64,000 nucleotides of DNA, taken from the NCBI RefSeq assembly GCF_023208195.1, contig NZ_CP060034.1:3968001-4032000 (forward strand). The letters run 5' to 3'. A model generated the notes under the pieces. The model saw only the letters and a list, made by a program, of their open reading frames with translations. It was not told the origin of the DNA and searched no databases. Position 1 is the stretch's first letter. Each line of letters starts with the position of its first letter. This DNA is from Nocardioides sp. InS609-2 (GTDB lineage Bacteria; Actinomycetota; Actinomycetes; Propionibacteriales; Nocardioidaceae). The translations under genes were made by a program, and so were the position numbers. Positions 16,342 to 25,400 of this stretch are shown piece by piece.

Positions 16342-17603
16342 GGGTAGAGACCTCTCAGGAGATGGGCTTGGGCAACGCGCTCGACGGCCAGGCAGGTGGC
16401 CGCAGTGCGCAGGGGGAGGTCGAGCCGAGCTGCGTGCTCGGTCACGCGGTCCCAGGCGGTCGTCATGCGGTCGGCGAGTCGGGCCTCGACCTCGTCGGCA
16501 GACCACCAGTACGCCTGGTTGGCCTGCACCCACTCGAAGTACGACACGATCACGCCGCCGGCGTTCGCCAGGATGTCCGGCACCACGAGCCGGCCCCGGC
16601 TCTGCAGGATCGTGTCCGCCTCCGGGGTGGTCGGGCCGTTCGCACCTTCCACGATGACCTGGGCGCGGACCTGCTCAGCGTTCCCCGCGTGCACGACGCC
16701 TTCGATGGCGGCGGGCACGAGCAGGTCGACGTCGAGGGTGAGCAGGTCATCGACCTCCTCGCCGGCCGGGAAGCCGACGACCGAGCCGTGCGTGTCGACG
16801 TGCTCCTCGACCGACGGGATGTCCAGGCCGGCGTGCGAGCCGATCGCGCCGTACTGGTCCGAAACGGCGACCACCCGGACGCCGGCCTCGGCGAGGAAGC
16901 GCGCGGCGTAGCTGCCGACCTTGCCGAATCCCTGCACCGCGGCCGTCGCGCCGACCGGGTCGATGCCGCGCGACCTCAGAGCGGCCAGTGCCACGTGCAC
17001 GACACCGCGTGAGGTGGCCGTGGCGCGCCCGAGGGAGCCGCCGAGGCTCACCGGCTTGCCGGTCGCCACTCCGAGCACGGTGTGCCCCTGCTGGACGGAG
17101 TAGGTGTCCATCAGCCACGCCATCGTGTTCTCGTCGGTGCCGATGTCCGGCGCCGGGATGTCGCGCTCCGGACCGATGAGCGGGCTGATCTCGCTGGTGT
17201 AGCGGCGGGTGACGCGCTCGAGCTCGGCGGAGGAGTAGTTGCGAGGGTCGATCCGCACGCCCCCCTTCGCACCGCCGTACGGCACGTCGAGGAGCGCGCA
17301 CTTCCAGGTCATCCACATCGCCAGCGCGCGTACCTCGTCGAGGTTCACGTCGGGCGAGTAGCGCAGCCCGCCCTTGGCCGGCCCGCGAGAGAAGTTGTGC
17401 TGGACCCGGTGACCGATCAAGAGCTCGGTGTCACCGTTGTCGCGGCGTAGCGGGATGCTCACGGTCACCTCGCGGCGCGGTGTGGCGAGCATGGAGTAGA
17501 GACCCTCGTCGTACCCGAGGATCGTGGTCGCCTCACGCAGCTGCGTGCGGGCGTCGTCCAGCGGCCCACGGGCGGTGACCGCGGGCTGGAGGGTGCTTGT
17601 CAT
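16338..17603 (-). CDS. Glutamate (Glu/Leu/Phe/Val family) dehydrogenase
   Basis: A 421-residue NAD(P)-dependent glutamate dehydrogenase. The sequence shows RGPAKGGLRY, PYGGAKGGVRIDP with catalytic Lys113, DIPAPDIGT with the catalytic aspartate, and the nucleotide-binding AAVQGFGKVGSYAARFL. It converts glutamate to 2-oxoglutarate and ammonia. In this operon it would recycle the glutamate made by GABA transaminase back to the amino acceptor, producing NAD(P)H. Its start shares a base with the transaminase stop, and its own stop overlaps the next start, so expression should be tightly coupled. Cofactor preference cannot be told by eye. Confidence 0.87.
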   Translation of the reverse strand: MTSTLQPAVTARGPLDDARTQLREATTILGYDEGLYSMLATPRREVTVSIPLRRDNGDTELLIGHRVQHNFSRGPAKGGLRYSPDVNLDEVRALAMWMTWKCALLDVPYGGAKGGVRIDPRNYSSAELERVTRRYTSEISPLIGPERDIPAPDIGTDENTMAWLMDTYSVQQGHTVLGVATGKPVSLGGSLGRATATSRGVVHVALAALRSRGIDPVGATAAVQGFGKVGSYAARFLAEAGVRVVAVSDQYGAIGSHAGLDIPSVEEHVDTHGSVVGFPAGEEVDDLLTLDVDLLVPAAIEGVVHAGNAEQVRAQVIVEGANGPTTPEADTILQSRGRLVVPDILANAGGVIVSYFEWVQANQAYWWSADEVEARLADRMTTAWDRVTEHAARLDLPLRTAATCLAVERVAQAHLLRGLYP

Positions 17604-18940
17604 CAGGCGTCCTTGAAGATCTGCTCTAGGAGGTCGAGGCCTTCGGCCAGGAGGTGGTCAGGCATGGAGAGCGGGGGCAGGAACCGGAGCACGTTGCCGT
17701 AGGTGCCGCAGGTCAGGACCACGAGGCCCTGCTGGTGCGCGGCGGCGGCGACCGCGCGGGTGAGATCCGCGTCGGGCTCGTCGGTGCCGGGCTTCACGAG
17801 CTCGATGGCGACCATCGCTCCCCGGCCGCGGACGTCACCGATCCGGGGGTCGGCGAAGGACAGGAGCCGTTCGAGCATCGTCGTGCCGATGGCGCGGGCA
17901 CGCTCGACGAGGCCGTCCCGGTCGATGGTCTCGATGACGGCGAGCGCTGCGGCGCAGGCGATCGGGTTGCCGCCGTACGTGCCGCCGAGGCCGCCCACGT
18001 GGGGGGCGTCCATCATCTCCGCACGTCCGGTGACCGCGGAGAGGGGCAGTCCGCCGGCGATGCCCTTGGCGGTCACGATGAGGTCGGGTACGACGCCCTC
18101 GTGGTCGCACGCGAACATCGCGCCGGTGCGGGCGAAGCCGGTCTGCACCTCATCGGCAACGAAGACGACGCCGTTCGCGCGGCACCATTCCAGCAGCGTG
18201 GGGAGGAAGCCGTCGGCGGGGACGATGAACCCGCCCTCTCCCTGGATCGGCTCGATGACGACGGCGGCCAGGTTCTCGGCACCGACCTGCTTCTCGAGGA
18301 CGTCGATCGCACGCCTGGCTGCCGCAGGGCCGTCGATGCCGACGTCACGGAACGGGTAGGACAGGGGAGCGCGGTAGACCTCCGACGCGAAAGGCCCGAA
18401 GCCGCTCTTGTACGGCATGTTCTTCGACGTCATCGCCATCGTGAGGTTCGTGCGGCCGTGGTACGCGTGGTCGAAGACGGCGATCGCCTGCCGCTTCGTG
18501 TACGTGCGGGCGATCTTCACCGCGTTCTCGACCGCCTCGGCCCCGGAGTTGAACAGCACGCTGCGCTTCTCGTGGGTGCCCGGGGTGATCCGGTTGAGGG
18601 CCTCGGCGACGCGAACGTATGCGTCGTACGGAGTGATCATGAAGCAGGTGTGGGTGAAGGCCTGCACCTGCTCGGACACAGCCGCAGCAACCAGGGGTGC
18701 GCTGTTGCCCACCGTCGTCACCGCGATGCCGGAGCCGAAGTCGATGAAGGAGTTGCCATCGACGTCCACGATGACGCCACCGCCGGCGGCGACGGTGTAG
18801 ACCGGCAGGGTCGTGCCGACGCCCTGCGCGACGGCGGCGTTCTTACGAGCGTGCAGCGCACACGACTCGGGTCCGGGGATCTCGGTGACTACGCGGCGTT
18901 CCTGGAGGAGTGCCGGGCCACCGGTGTACTGGTTCGTCAT
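17603..18940 (-). CDS. gabT: 4-aminobutyrate (GABA) transaminase
   Basis: A 445-residue class III PLP-dependent aminotransferase. DEVQTGFARTG holds the PLP-binding aspartate, TAKGIAGGLPLSAVTGR holds the Schiff-base lysine (Lys292), and GTYGGNPIACAAALAVIE is the GabT-type phosphate/tetramer motif. It moves the amino group of GABA to 2-oxoglutarate, giving succinate semialdehyde and glutamate. ATG 18940 begins a typical MTNQYTGGPALLQERR start; the longer upstream frame enters the regulator region and was rejected. It is the first gene of a four-gene overlapping operon, 84 bases from a divergent PucR-type regulator gene with a perfect palindrome between them. Confidence 0.9.
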   Translation of the reverse strand: MTNQYTGGPALLQERRVVTEIPGPESCALHARKNAAVAQGVGTTLPVYTVAAGGGVIVDVDGNSFIDFGSGIAVTTVGNSAPLVAAAVSEQVQAFTHTCFMITPYDAYVRVAEALNRITPGTHEKRSVLFNSGAEAVENAVKIARTYTKRQAIAVFDHAYHGRTNLTMAMTSKNMPYKSGFGPFASEVYRAPLSYPFRDVGIDGPAAARRAIDVLEKQVGAENLAAVVIEPIQGEGGFIVPADGFLPTLLEWCRANGVVFVADEVQTGFARTGAMFACDHEGVVPDLIVTAKGIAGGLPLSAVTGRAEMMDAPHVGGLGGTYGGNPIACAAALAVIETIDRDGLVERARAIGTTMLERLLSFADPRIGDVRGRGAMVAIELVKPGTDEPDADLTRAVAAAAHQQGLVVLTCGTYGNVLRFLPPLSMPDHLLAEGLDLLEQIFKDA

Positions 18941-18959
18941 GTCCTCCACGCTAGGTCCG

Positions 18960-18974
18960 GCACTCGTCGAGTGC
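18960..18974. promoter_or_regulatory. Perfect palindrome between gabT and PucR-type regulator
   Basis: GCACTCG-T-CGAGTGC is a perfect 7-bp inverted repeat around one base. It begins 20 bases upstream of the gabT start and lies 50 bases from the regulator start, inside the only intergenic space that can hold both promoters. It is a good candidate binding site for the PucR-type protein or for another dimeric regulator. Confidence 0.55.
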
Positions 18975-19024
18975 GATGGCGAGACTGCACAACGTGAAAT
19001 CCACAAAGGTGCGAAACTGCCATC

Positions 19025-20485
19025 ATGGTCGACATTGCGGATCTGTGCGACGACCCCTCGCTCGCACTGCGGGCGGTGAGCTTCCCGACACCGGAGGCGG
19101 AGCTCCGCTGGGTCGCGACGAGCGAGCTCCCCGACCCGGCGCCCTTCCTCGAGGGTGGCGAGCTGATCCTGACGACCGGGCTGGCGACGAAGGAGTGGCG
19201 ACGGGAGTGGGACGGGTACGTCCGACGACTGGTGGAGGCTGAGGTAGCGGCACTCGGCTTCGGCACCGGGCTCACTCATCGGCGGGTGCCGGCCGCGCTC
19301 GTGCGGGCCTGCGAGCAGCACGGCCTGAATCTGCTCGAGGTCCCCCGGGAGACGCCCTTCGTCGCAGTGAGCCGCAGTGCGGCGGAGCTGCTGCAGAAGC
19401 GGGAACAGGCCGAGGCGCGTGCCGCGCTCGCCATGCAGCGCCAGCTCACGGCGGCGGCGGTTCGCCCCGATGCGAGACGCTCGCTGGTCCGCCGTCTCGC
19501 CGAGCTCCTCGATGGAGCCGCCTGTCTACTCACGTTCGACGGACGCGTGGCCGAGCCGTCATCGGGCCCGCGTCAACACCTGCTCGATCTCGAGGCCGTC
19601 CGCGACGAGCTGGTGAGGTTGCGACCACAAGGGCGCCATGCGTCGGCAAACGTGGGCACGCGCGAGGCCTCGCTGGTCATCGTGCCCATCGGGCTCACCG
19701 GCAGGCCGGCGCACTATCTGGCCGCGGCCGTCGATGGTCGGCTCTCCGAGAGCAGACGAAGCGCGGTCACCACCGCGGTCGCGCTCCTCGCCCTGGCCGC
19801 GGAGCAGGACCGCGGTCGCATCGCGGCGCGGCGCCGACTGGTGGAGCGGGCGCTTTCGCTCCTCGCTCGGGGTGACGTGGCGAGCGCGCTGCTCCTTGCT
19901 GCCGCTGCCGACGTGCCTTCCCTGCCGTCGCGACTGCAAGCGGTCCATGCAGCCGGCTCCGAGGATGCCGTCGAGGACGCCCTCGGCCCACTCGAGGAAG
20001 CTGGACTCCTGGCGGCGGTGGTGGACGGGCAGCTGTGGCTGTCCGCCTCGCCGGCCGAGGTCGCTCGTCATGCCTCCGGTCTGGGAGGGCTTCGAGTCGG
20101 AGTCAGTGGGCCGGTCGAGCTGGCCGACGTCGCCGATGCACATCGCACCGCTGCCCTGGCGCTCGAGCAGGCTACGCCGCTCGCACCGGTCGTGCACTGG
20201 GAGCACCTGGTCCGCAGCGGGCCAATGGCTCTGCTCGATCCACCGGCAGCCGACGCGTTCAGCCGCTCGTTCCTGGCCGGGCTCGACGACGAGCAAGTGC
20301 AGACCCTGGCGTCGTTCGTACGCAACCACGGCTCGCGGTTGCGGGTGGCCAAGGACCTCGACGTACACCGCAACACCGTGCGGAACCGCCTGGCGGCCAT
20401 CGAGGCCGTGGTGGGGCGATCCCTCGACGACCCGGCCACCCGGGCGTCGGCCTGGCTGGCACTTCAGGTGCGGCTCAGTAGCTGA
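19025..20485 (+). CDS. PucR-family transcriptional regulator of GABA catabolism
   Basis: A 486-residue regulator. The N-terminal half matches the purine-catabolism-regulator-like sensory domain (DPSLALRAVSFPTPEAELRW, then LILTTGLATKEW). The C-terminus carries the PucR/CdaR-type helix-turn-helix: FVRNHGSRLRVAKDL then VHRNTVRNRLAAIEAVVG. In corynebacteria and relatives, PucR-type proteins next to gabTD are GABA-responsive activators. The gene is divergent from gabT, so it probably activates the four-gene GABA operon when GABA or a derivative is present (inference from family and context). A middle GGDEF-like or linker region is not recognisable. Confidence 0.85.
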   Translation: MVDIADLCDDPSLALRAVSFPTPEAELRWVATSELPDPAPFLEGGELILTTGLATKEWRREWDGYVRRLVEAEVAALGFGTGLTHRRVPAALVRACEQHGLNLLEVPRETPFVAVSRSAAELLQKREQAEARAALAMQRQLTAAAVRPDARRSLVRRLAELLDGAACLLTFDGRVAEPSSGPRQHLLDLEAVRDELVRLRPQGRHASANVGTREASLVIVPIGLTGRPAHYLAAAVDGRLSESRRSAVTTAVALLALAAEQDRGRIAARRRLVERALSLLARGDVASALLLAAAADVPSLPSRLQAVHAAGSEDAVEDALGPLEEAGLLAAVVDGQLWLSASPAEVARHASGLGGLRVGVSGPVELADVADAHRTAALALEQATPLAPVVHWEHLVRSGPMALLDPPAADAFSRSFLAGLDDEQVQTLASFVRNHGSRLRVAKDLDVHRNTVRNRLAAIEAVVGRSLDDPATRASAWLALQVRLSS

Positions 20486-20536
20486 GCCTGGGCGACGCCA
20501 CGTGGACCGGCTCTCAGATCGTTCGAGCGCGCCCGT

Positions 20537-22174
20537 TCAGTGCACGGTCACCCGGCCGCCGTCGACGTCCCACCGCTGGTCCAGCCGGACGTTCTCCAGC
20601 AGCCGTCGGTCGTGGGAGACCAGCAGCAACGTGCCGTCGTACCTGTCCAGGGCCCGCTCGAGCTGCTCGATCGCGGGCAGGTCGAGGTGGTTGGTCGGCT
20701 CGTCGAGGACGAGCAGGCTCACCCCGCGGGCCTGGAGCAGCGCCATCGCGGCCCGGGTGCGCTCGCCGGGGGAGAGTCGTCCCACGAGACTCGCGACCTG
20801 GTCGGCCTTGAGCCCGAACTTCGCCAGCAGCGTGCGCACCTCTGCTGCGGTCATGGCCGGTACGGCGGCCTCGAATGCGTCGCCGAGCGGCACGTCCTCG
20901 ACGAGCGAGGTGCGGGCCTGGTCGATCTCGCCCACGGCGACGCTGGCGCCCCGGGAGGCACGACCCTCGTCCGGTGCGTCGTGGCCGAGAAGCAGGCGCA
21001 GCAGTGTGGTCTTGCCGGCCCCGTTGGGGCCGGTGATGCCGATGCGGTCGCCGGCACTGACCTGCGCCGAGACCGGGCCGAGGACGAAGTCGCCCCGGCG
21101 TGCAGTCGCGCCGTCGAGGGTGGCGACGACGCTGGAGGCACGCGGCGCCGGGGCGATGTCGAAGTGCAGGACCCACTCCTTGCGCGGCTCCTCGACCTCG
21201 TCGAGGCGCGCGATCCGCGACTCCATCTGGCGCACCTTCTGCGCCTGCTTCTCCGACGACTCGGTCTGGGCGCGGCGCCGGATCTTGTCGTTGTCGGGCG
21301 ACTTCTTCATCGCGTTGCGGACACCCTGGGAGCTCCACTCCCGTTGGGTCCGCGCTCGCGCCTGCAGGTCGGACTTCTTGTCTGCGAACTGCTCGTAGGC
21401 CTCGCGCGCGTGCCGTCGCGCGACGTCACGCTCCTCGAGGAACGCGTCGTACCCGCCGTCGTAGACCGCGACCTGGTGCTGGGCGAGGTCGAGCTCGACG
21501 ATGCGGGTGACGCAGCGGGCCAGGAACTCCCGGTCGTGGGAGACCAGCACGACGCCGGCGCGGAGGCCGCGCACGAACGACTCCAGCCGCTCGAGGCCGT
21601 CGAGGTCGAGGTCGTTGGTCGGCTCGTCGAGCAGTACGACGTCGAAGCGGCTCAGCAGCAGCGCTGCGAGCGCCACCCGGGCGGCCTGGCCACCGGAGAG
21701 CGACGTCATCAGCGCGTCGGCGCCGACGACCAGACCGAGGTCGGCCAGGGTGGCGGGGATGCGGTCGTCCAGGTCGGGTGCTCCGCTGGCGAGCCAGTGG
21801 TCCAGCGCCGCGGCGTACTCGTCGTCTGCTCCGGATCCACCCTGCTCCAGCGCAGCGGCGCCGTCCTCCATCGCCGTCGTCGCGGCTGCCGCACCGGTAC
21901 GACGCGCGAGGTAGCCGGCGACGGTCTCGCCGGGGACCCGTTCGTGCTCCTGTGGCAGCCAGCCGACGAGCGCGTCGGCGGGAGCAGCGGAGACGGTGCC
22001 CGCCATCGGCTCGGCCGCGCCGGCGAGCAGCCGCAGAAGGGTGGACTTGCCGGCACCGTTGGCGCCGACCACCCCGACCACGTCACCCGGGGCGACGGTC
22101 AGATTCAGGGACTCGAAGAGGGTGCGGTGTCCGTGGCCCCCGGCCAGGTCCTTCGCTACCAGAGTGCCACTCAC
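20537..22174 (-). CDS. ABC-F family ATP-binding protein
   Basis: A 545-residue soluble protein with two ABC ATPase domains and no membrane segments. The first domain has Walker A GANGAGKST, LSGGQAARVALA and LLDEPTNDLDL; the second has GPNGAGKTT, LSPGERTRAAMA and LVLDEPTNHLDL. A charged, helical linker of about 90 residues rich in Arg/Lys/Glu joins them, which is the ABC-F hallmark. These proteins act at the ribosomal E site, either as translation factors or as antibiotic-resistance proteins that dislodge drugs. No leader peptide or attenuator was recognised, so the housekeeping or resistance role stays open. It is convergent with the PucR gene. Confidence 0.88.
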   Translation of the reverse strand: MSGTLVAKDLAGGHGHRTLFESLNLTVAPGDVVGVVGANGAGKSTLLRLLAGAAEPMAGTVSAAPADALVGWLPQEHERVPGETVAGYLARRTGAAAATTAMEDGAAALEQGGSGADDEYAAALDHWLASGAPDLDDRIPATLADLGLVVGADALMTSLSGGQAARVALAALLLSRFDVVLLDEPTNDLDLDGLERLESFVRGLRAGVVLVSHDREFLARCVTRIVELDLAQHQVAVYDGGYDAFLEERDVARRHAREAYEQFADKKSDLQARARTQREWSSQGVRNAMKKSPDNDKIRRRAQTESSEKQAQKVRQMESRIARLDEVEEPRKEWVLHFDIAPAPRASSVVATLDGATARRGDFVLGPVSAQVSAGDRIGITGPNGAGKTTLLRLLLGHDAPDEGRASRGASVAVGEIDQARTSLVEDVPLGDAFEAAVPAMTAAEVRTLLAKFGLKADQVASLVGRLSPGERTRAAMALLQARGVSLLVLDEPTNHLDLPAIEQLERALDRYDGTLLLVSHDRRLLENVRLDQRWDVDGGRVTVH

Positions 22175-22193
22175 CGCCGCAGCATAGGGCGTG

Positions 22194-22331
22194 TCAGCGG
22201 GTCCGCGGAAAGCCCAGGTCGACGCTGGAGGTGGCCGGGTCGGGCCAGCGCGACGTGAACACGGGGGAGGTGCGGCCGGACGTGCCTTCGGTCGGGCGGC
22301 CGTCGATCCAGTGGGAGATGCGGGTCGTCAT
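22194..22331 (-). pseudogene. Internally deleted methylmalonate-semialdehyde dehydrogenase (mmsA) remnant, 45 codons
   Basis: A complete little frame from ATG 22331 to TGA reads MTTRISHWIDGRPTEGTSGR-TSPVF, the usual N-terminus of CoA-acylating methylmalonate-semialdehyde dehydrogenase, then directly TSRWPDPATSSVDLGFPRTR, its usual C-terminus. About 450 residues, including the catalytic cysteine, are missing, and the join is in frame. It is shorter than a usual gene-call threshold. No enzyme activity is possible. It lies 19 bases upstream of the ABC-F gene on the same strand, so it may still be transcribed as part of that gene's leader. Confidence 0.85.
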
Positions 22332-22357
22332 GCCAGGAATCTACGCACCAGACGTGC

Positions 22358-22393
22358 GAAGCGGGAGCCGGTCCGAGGACCTGCTCCCGCTTC
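22358..22393 (-). terminator. Strong hairpin after the secreted nuclease gene
   Basis: GAAGCGGGAGC (22358-22368) pairs perfectly with GCTCCCGCTTC (22383-22393). Inside, GGTCC and GGACC can pair as well, leaving a tiny GA loop. It lies just beyond the stop of the long nuclease gene, which ends at 22416. There is no T-run, as is common for actinobacterial terminators. It would insulate the mmsA remnant and ABC-F gene from upstream transcription. Confidence 0.75.
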
Positions 22394-22415
22394 GGGATGC
22401 TGCTGGATCGTCAGG

Positions 22416-25400
22416 TCAGCGCCTGACGACCTTGACCGCGTCCTTGACCTGCGCCGACTCCACCAAGGTGCTGCCGAGGTAGGTGATGGTCAGCTTCTTC
22501 TTGCCGGGCTTGTTGAACTTCGGCAGCTTCACCGTGGCCTTGCCGTCGACCAGGGTGGCCGTCAGCTCCTTGCCACCCGGGATCTTCACGACGACCGTGC
22601 CGGTGGGCGTGGTGCCCTCGGCGGTGACCCGGATCTTCACCTTGGCGCGGCCCGTGTCGACCTTCACGACCTCCGGCGACACCGTGACGTCGAGATTCGC
22701 GACGCCTTTGGCGACCGTCGCCGTGAAGGTGCCCTGCGACGGCTGGTACGACGCGTCGCCGGCGTAGCTCACCGTGAGGGTGTGCGACCCGGGCGGCAGC
22801 GACGTGGCGGGGAGCGTGACGCTCGTCTTTCCGTTGCTGATGCTGCCGGTGCCGAGGACCGTCGTGCCGTCGAGGACCCGCACGGTGCCAGTGGCGCCGC
22901 TGGTGACGGTCACCGGGACAGTGGCCGACTTGCCGTAGGTCATCGACACGTTGCCCGCCGAGACCGTCGAGGAGGCCTTGGCGACCGTGACGGTGAAGGT
23001 GCTCTCGGAGGGCTCGTACGTCGAGTCGCCGAGGTACTTCACCTTGAGGGTGTGCGCCCCGGGTGCCAGCGACTTCGCGGCGAGCGTCACGCTCGCCGCA
23101 CCGTTGCTGACGGTGCCGGTGCCGAGGACCTCGGAGCCGTTCAGGACCTGGACGGTTCCGGTGGCGCCGTTCGTGACGGTCACCGAGACGGTGGCCGCGT
23201 CGCCGTACGTCACCGACAGGTTGGCGGCCGAGACCGTCGACGCGTTCGTCGTGCTCTCGACCTCGATCGGCACCTGGATCTGCGTGCCGGTCGTCGGACC
23301 CACGAGCGTGAGGCTCTTCGCTCCGCCCGTCGTGCCGGCCGGCAGGACGACGTCGACACTGGCCGTGCCGTATTCGTCGGTCTGCGCCGTACCGATGGTC
23401 GAGTTGACCGGGAAGGTCCTGAGCACCTGGTCGCCGAGCTTGACCTGCAGCTCGCTGTCCTTGGCGTCAGCAGCCGTCGACATCGACCACGACGACACAT
23501 CGAAGGTCACGTGGGCACCCGGCGCGTAGCTCGCCGGAGCACCGGCCGGGAAGGTGGCCCCGACGGCCCGCTGGTCGTACTTGACCGGGAGCGGCGTGTC
23601 GGTGGCGTTCGCCTTGAGGTAGTCGACCATCGCCTGCAGGTCGACCTTGCCGGTGTCGGCCCTTCCGGTCCCGTTGTTGAGTTCGAAGAAGTTGTCCCCG
23701 CCCGAGGCGAGGAAGGAGTTCACGGTGACCGAGTACGTCGACGTGGGGTCGAGCGGCACGCCATCGAGCCACATCCCGTTGACCTCGCCCAGCTTCTGAC
23801 CGGGCTTCGCCGGGTCGTCGTACTGGGAGTAGGTGTAGGTGAAGCCCCTAGAGACACCCAGCCGCAGGAACGCGCGCGACGGCACGTTGCCGCTGCCGTC
23901 ACGCTGCCACTGCTGCTCGAGCACCTTCTCGATCTGGGCACCGGTCAGGTCCATGTTCACCAGGGTGTTGGCGAACGGCTGGACCACGGCGGCCTGTTTG
24001 TAGGTCAGGTCGCGAGAGGCGCCCACGACCGTGCCGACCATGTCGGCCCGCAGACCACCAGGATTCATGAAGGCGATCTTGGCTGCGCCGGCCTCGGGGG
24101 TCCGGGTGGCCCAGCGCTGGACCTCGGCCACCAGGTTGCCGAGAGTGGACTCGCCGCCACGGTTCTCGGTGGTCCCGTCGCCGAGCTTCGCCCGGTTGAA
24201 CGGAGCCGCGATCTTGCCGACCACCACGGCACCGAGCACGTCGGCCTGCGCCCTGGCGGCCGCGACGGTGGCGGCGACCTCCGCGTCGGGCTCGAAGCCG
24301 GCACCGGCGACGCCGACGATGTCCTGGGACACGGCGACGAGCCGGCCGCGGGCGTTGTCGTAGGTGAACCCCAGCTGGTTGAGGTTGGTGCCGTACTGGC
24401 CGGCCGAGACGACCGGGCGCTTCTTCACGACCCGGTTGACCCAGGCGGGCACGGGGACGGCGAAGTTGTAGGCGAGGTGCGTGTGGCCGGACACGATCGC
24501 GTCGACGTCACCGTCGACGTTGTTGACGATGTGGCCGAATGCCGTGTTCTCATTGGTTGCCGACGCGTAGGTAGCCTGCGACGCCCCCTCGTGGACCAGG
24601 AGTACGACGAGGTCGGCACCATCGGCCTTGAGGTCGTCAGCCGCCTCGTTGGTCGCGTCGACGATGTCGGTGACGGTGACGCCCTGGATGCCCGCGGGCG
24701 AGACCAGCGACGGCAGGTCCTCGGTGACCGCACCCACGAAGCCGACCTTGATGTCGCCGGCTTCGGTGTCGAACGTCTTGGTCCAGGTCTCGGCGAGCTT
24801 GTCCTGACCGTTCGGCTCCTCCACGTTGGCAGCGATGTACTCCCAGTCGGCGTGGTCCTGGACCCGACCGGTGAAGTCGGCGTAGCCCTGGTCGAACTCG
24901 TGGTTGCCCGCGGCCGACACCTCCAGGCCGGCCTCGTTGAGCGCCTCGATGGTCGGCTCGTCGATCTGGATGAACGACTCGAACGTCGACGCACCGATCA
25001 GGTCACCGGCAGCCGCGAAGACGGTGTCGGGGTTGTCCGCGCGCATTTGGTCGACCGCACCGGCCAGCACGGCCGCACCGGCGCCGCCTGGTCCGTCGGC
25101 CAGCAGGCGACCGTGGAAGTCGTTGGTCGCCACGAGCTGGATGGTCGAGTAGTTCGTGCCGTACGACGGCAGGTCGATGCCGACGATCTCCGGGTTGTGG
25201 TCGGAGGCCGCGAACGGCAGGTCGCCCTGCCAGAAGTCCTTGGCGTTGTAGTTGTAGCGGCTGTACTGGAATGCCACCGACTCACTGGCGTTGATGTCCC
25301 AGACGTCGGCGCCGACGACCATGTCCATCGCGGCAGCGTTGCCGAGCACGTGGTCGAGCGACCCGGAGAGACCGCTGAAGGAGTAGGTCTCCTCGTCGGG

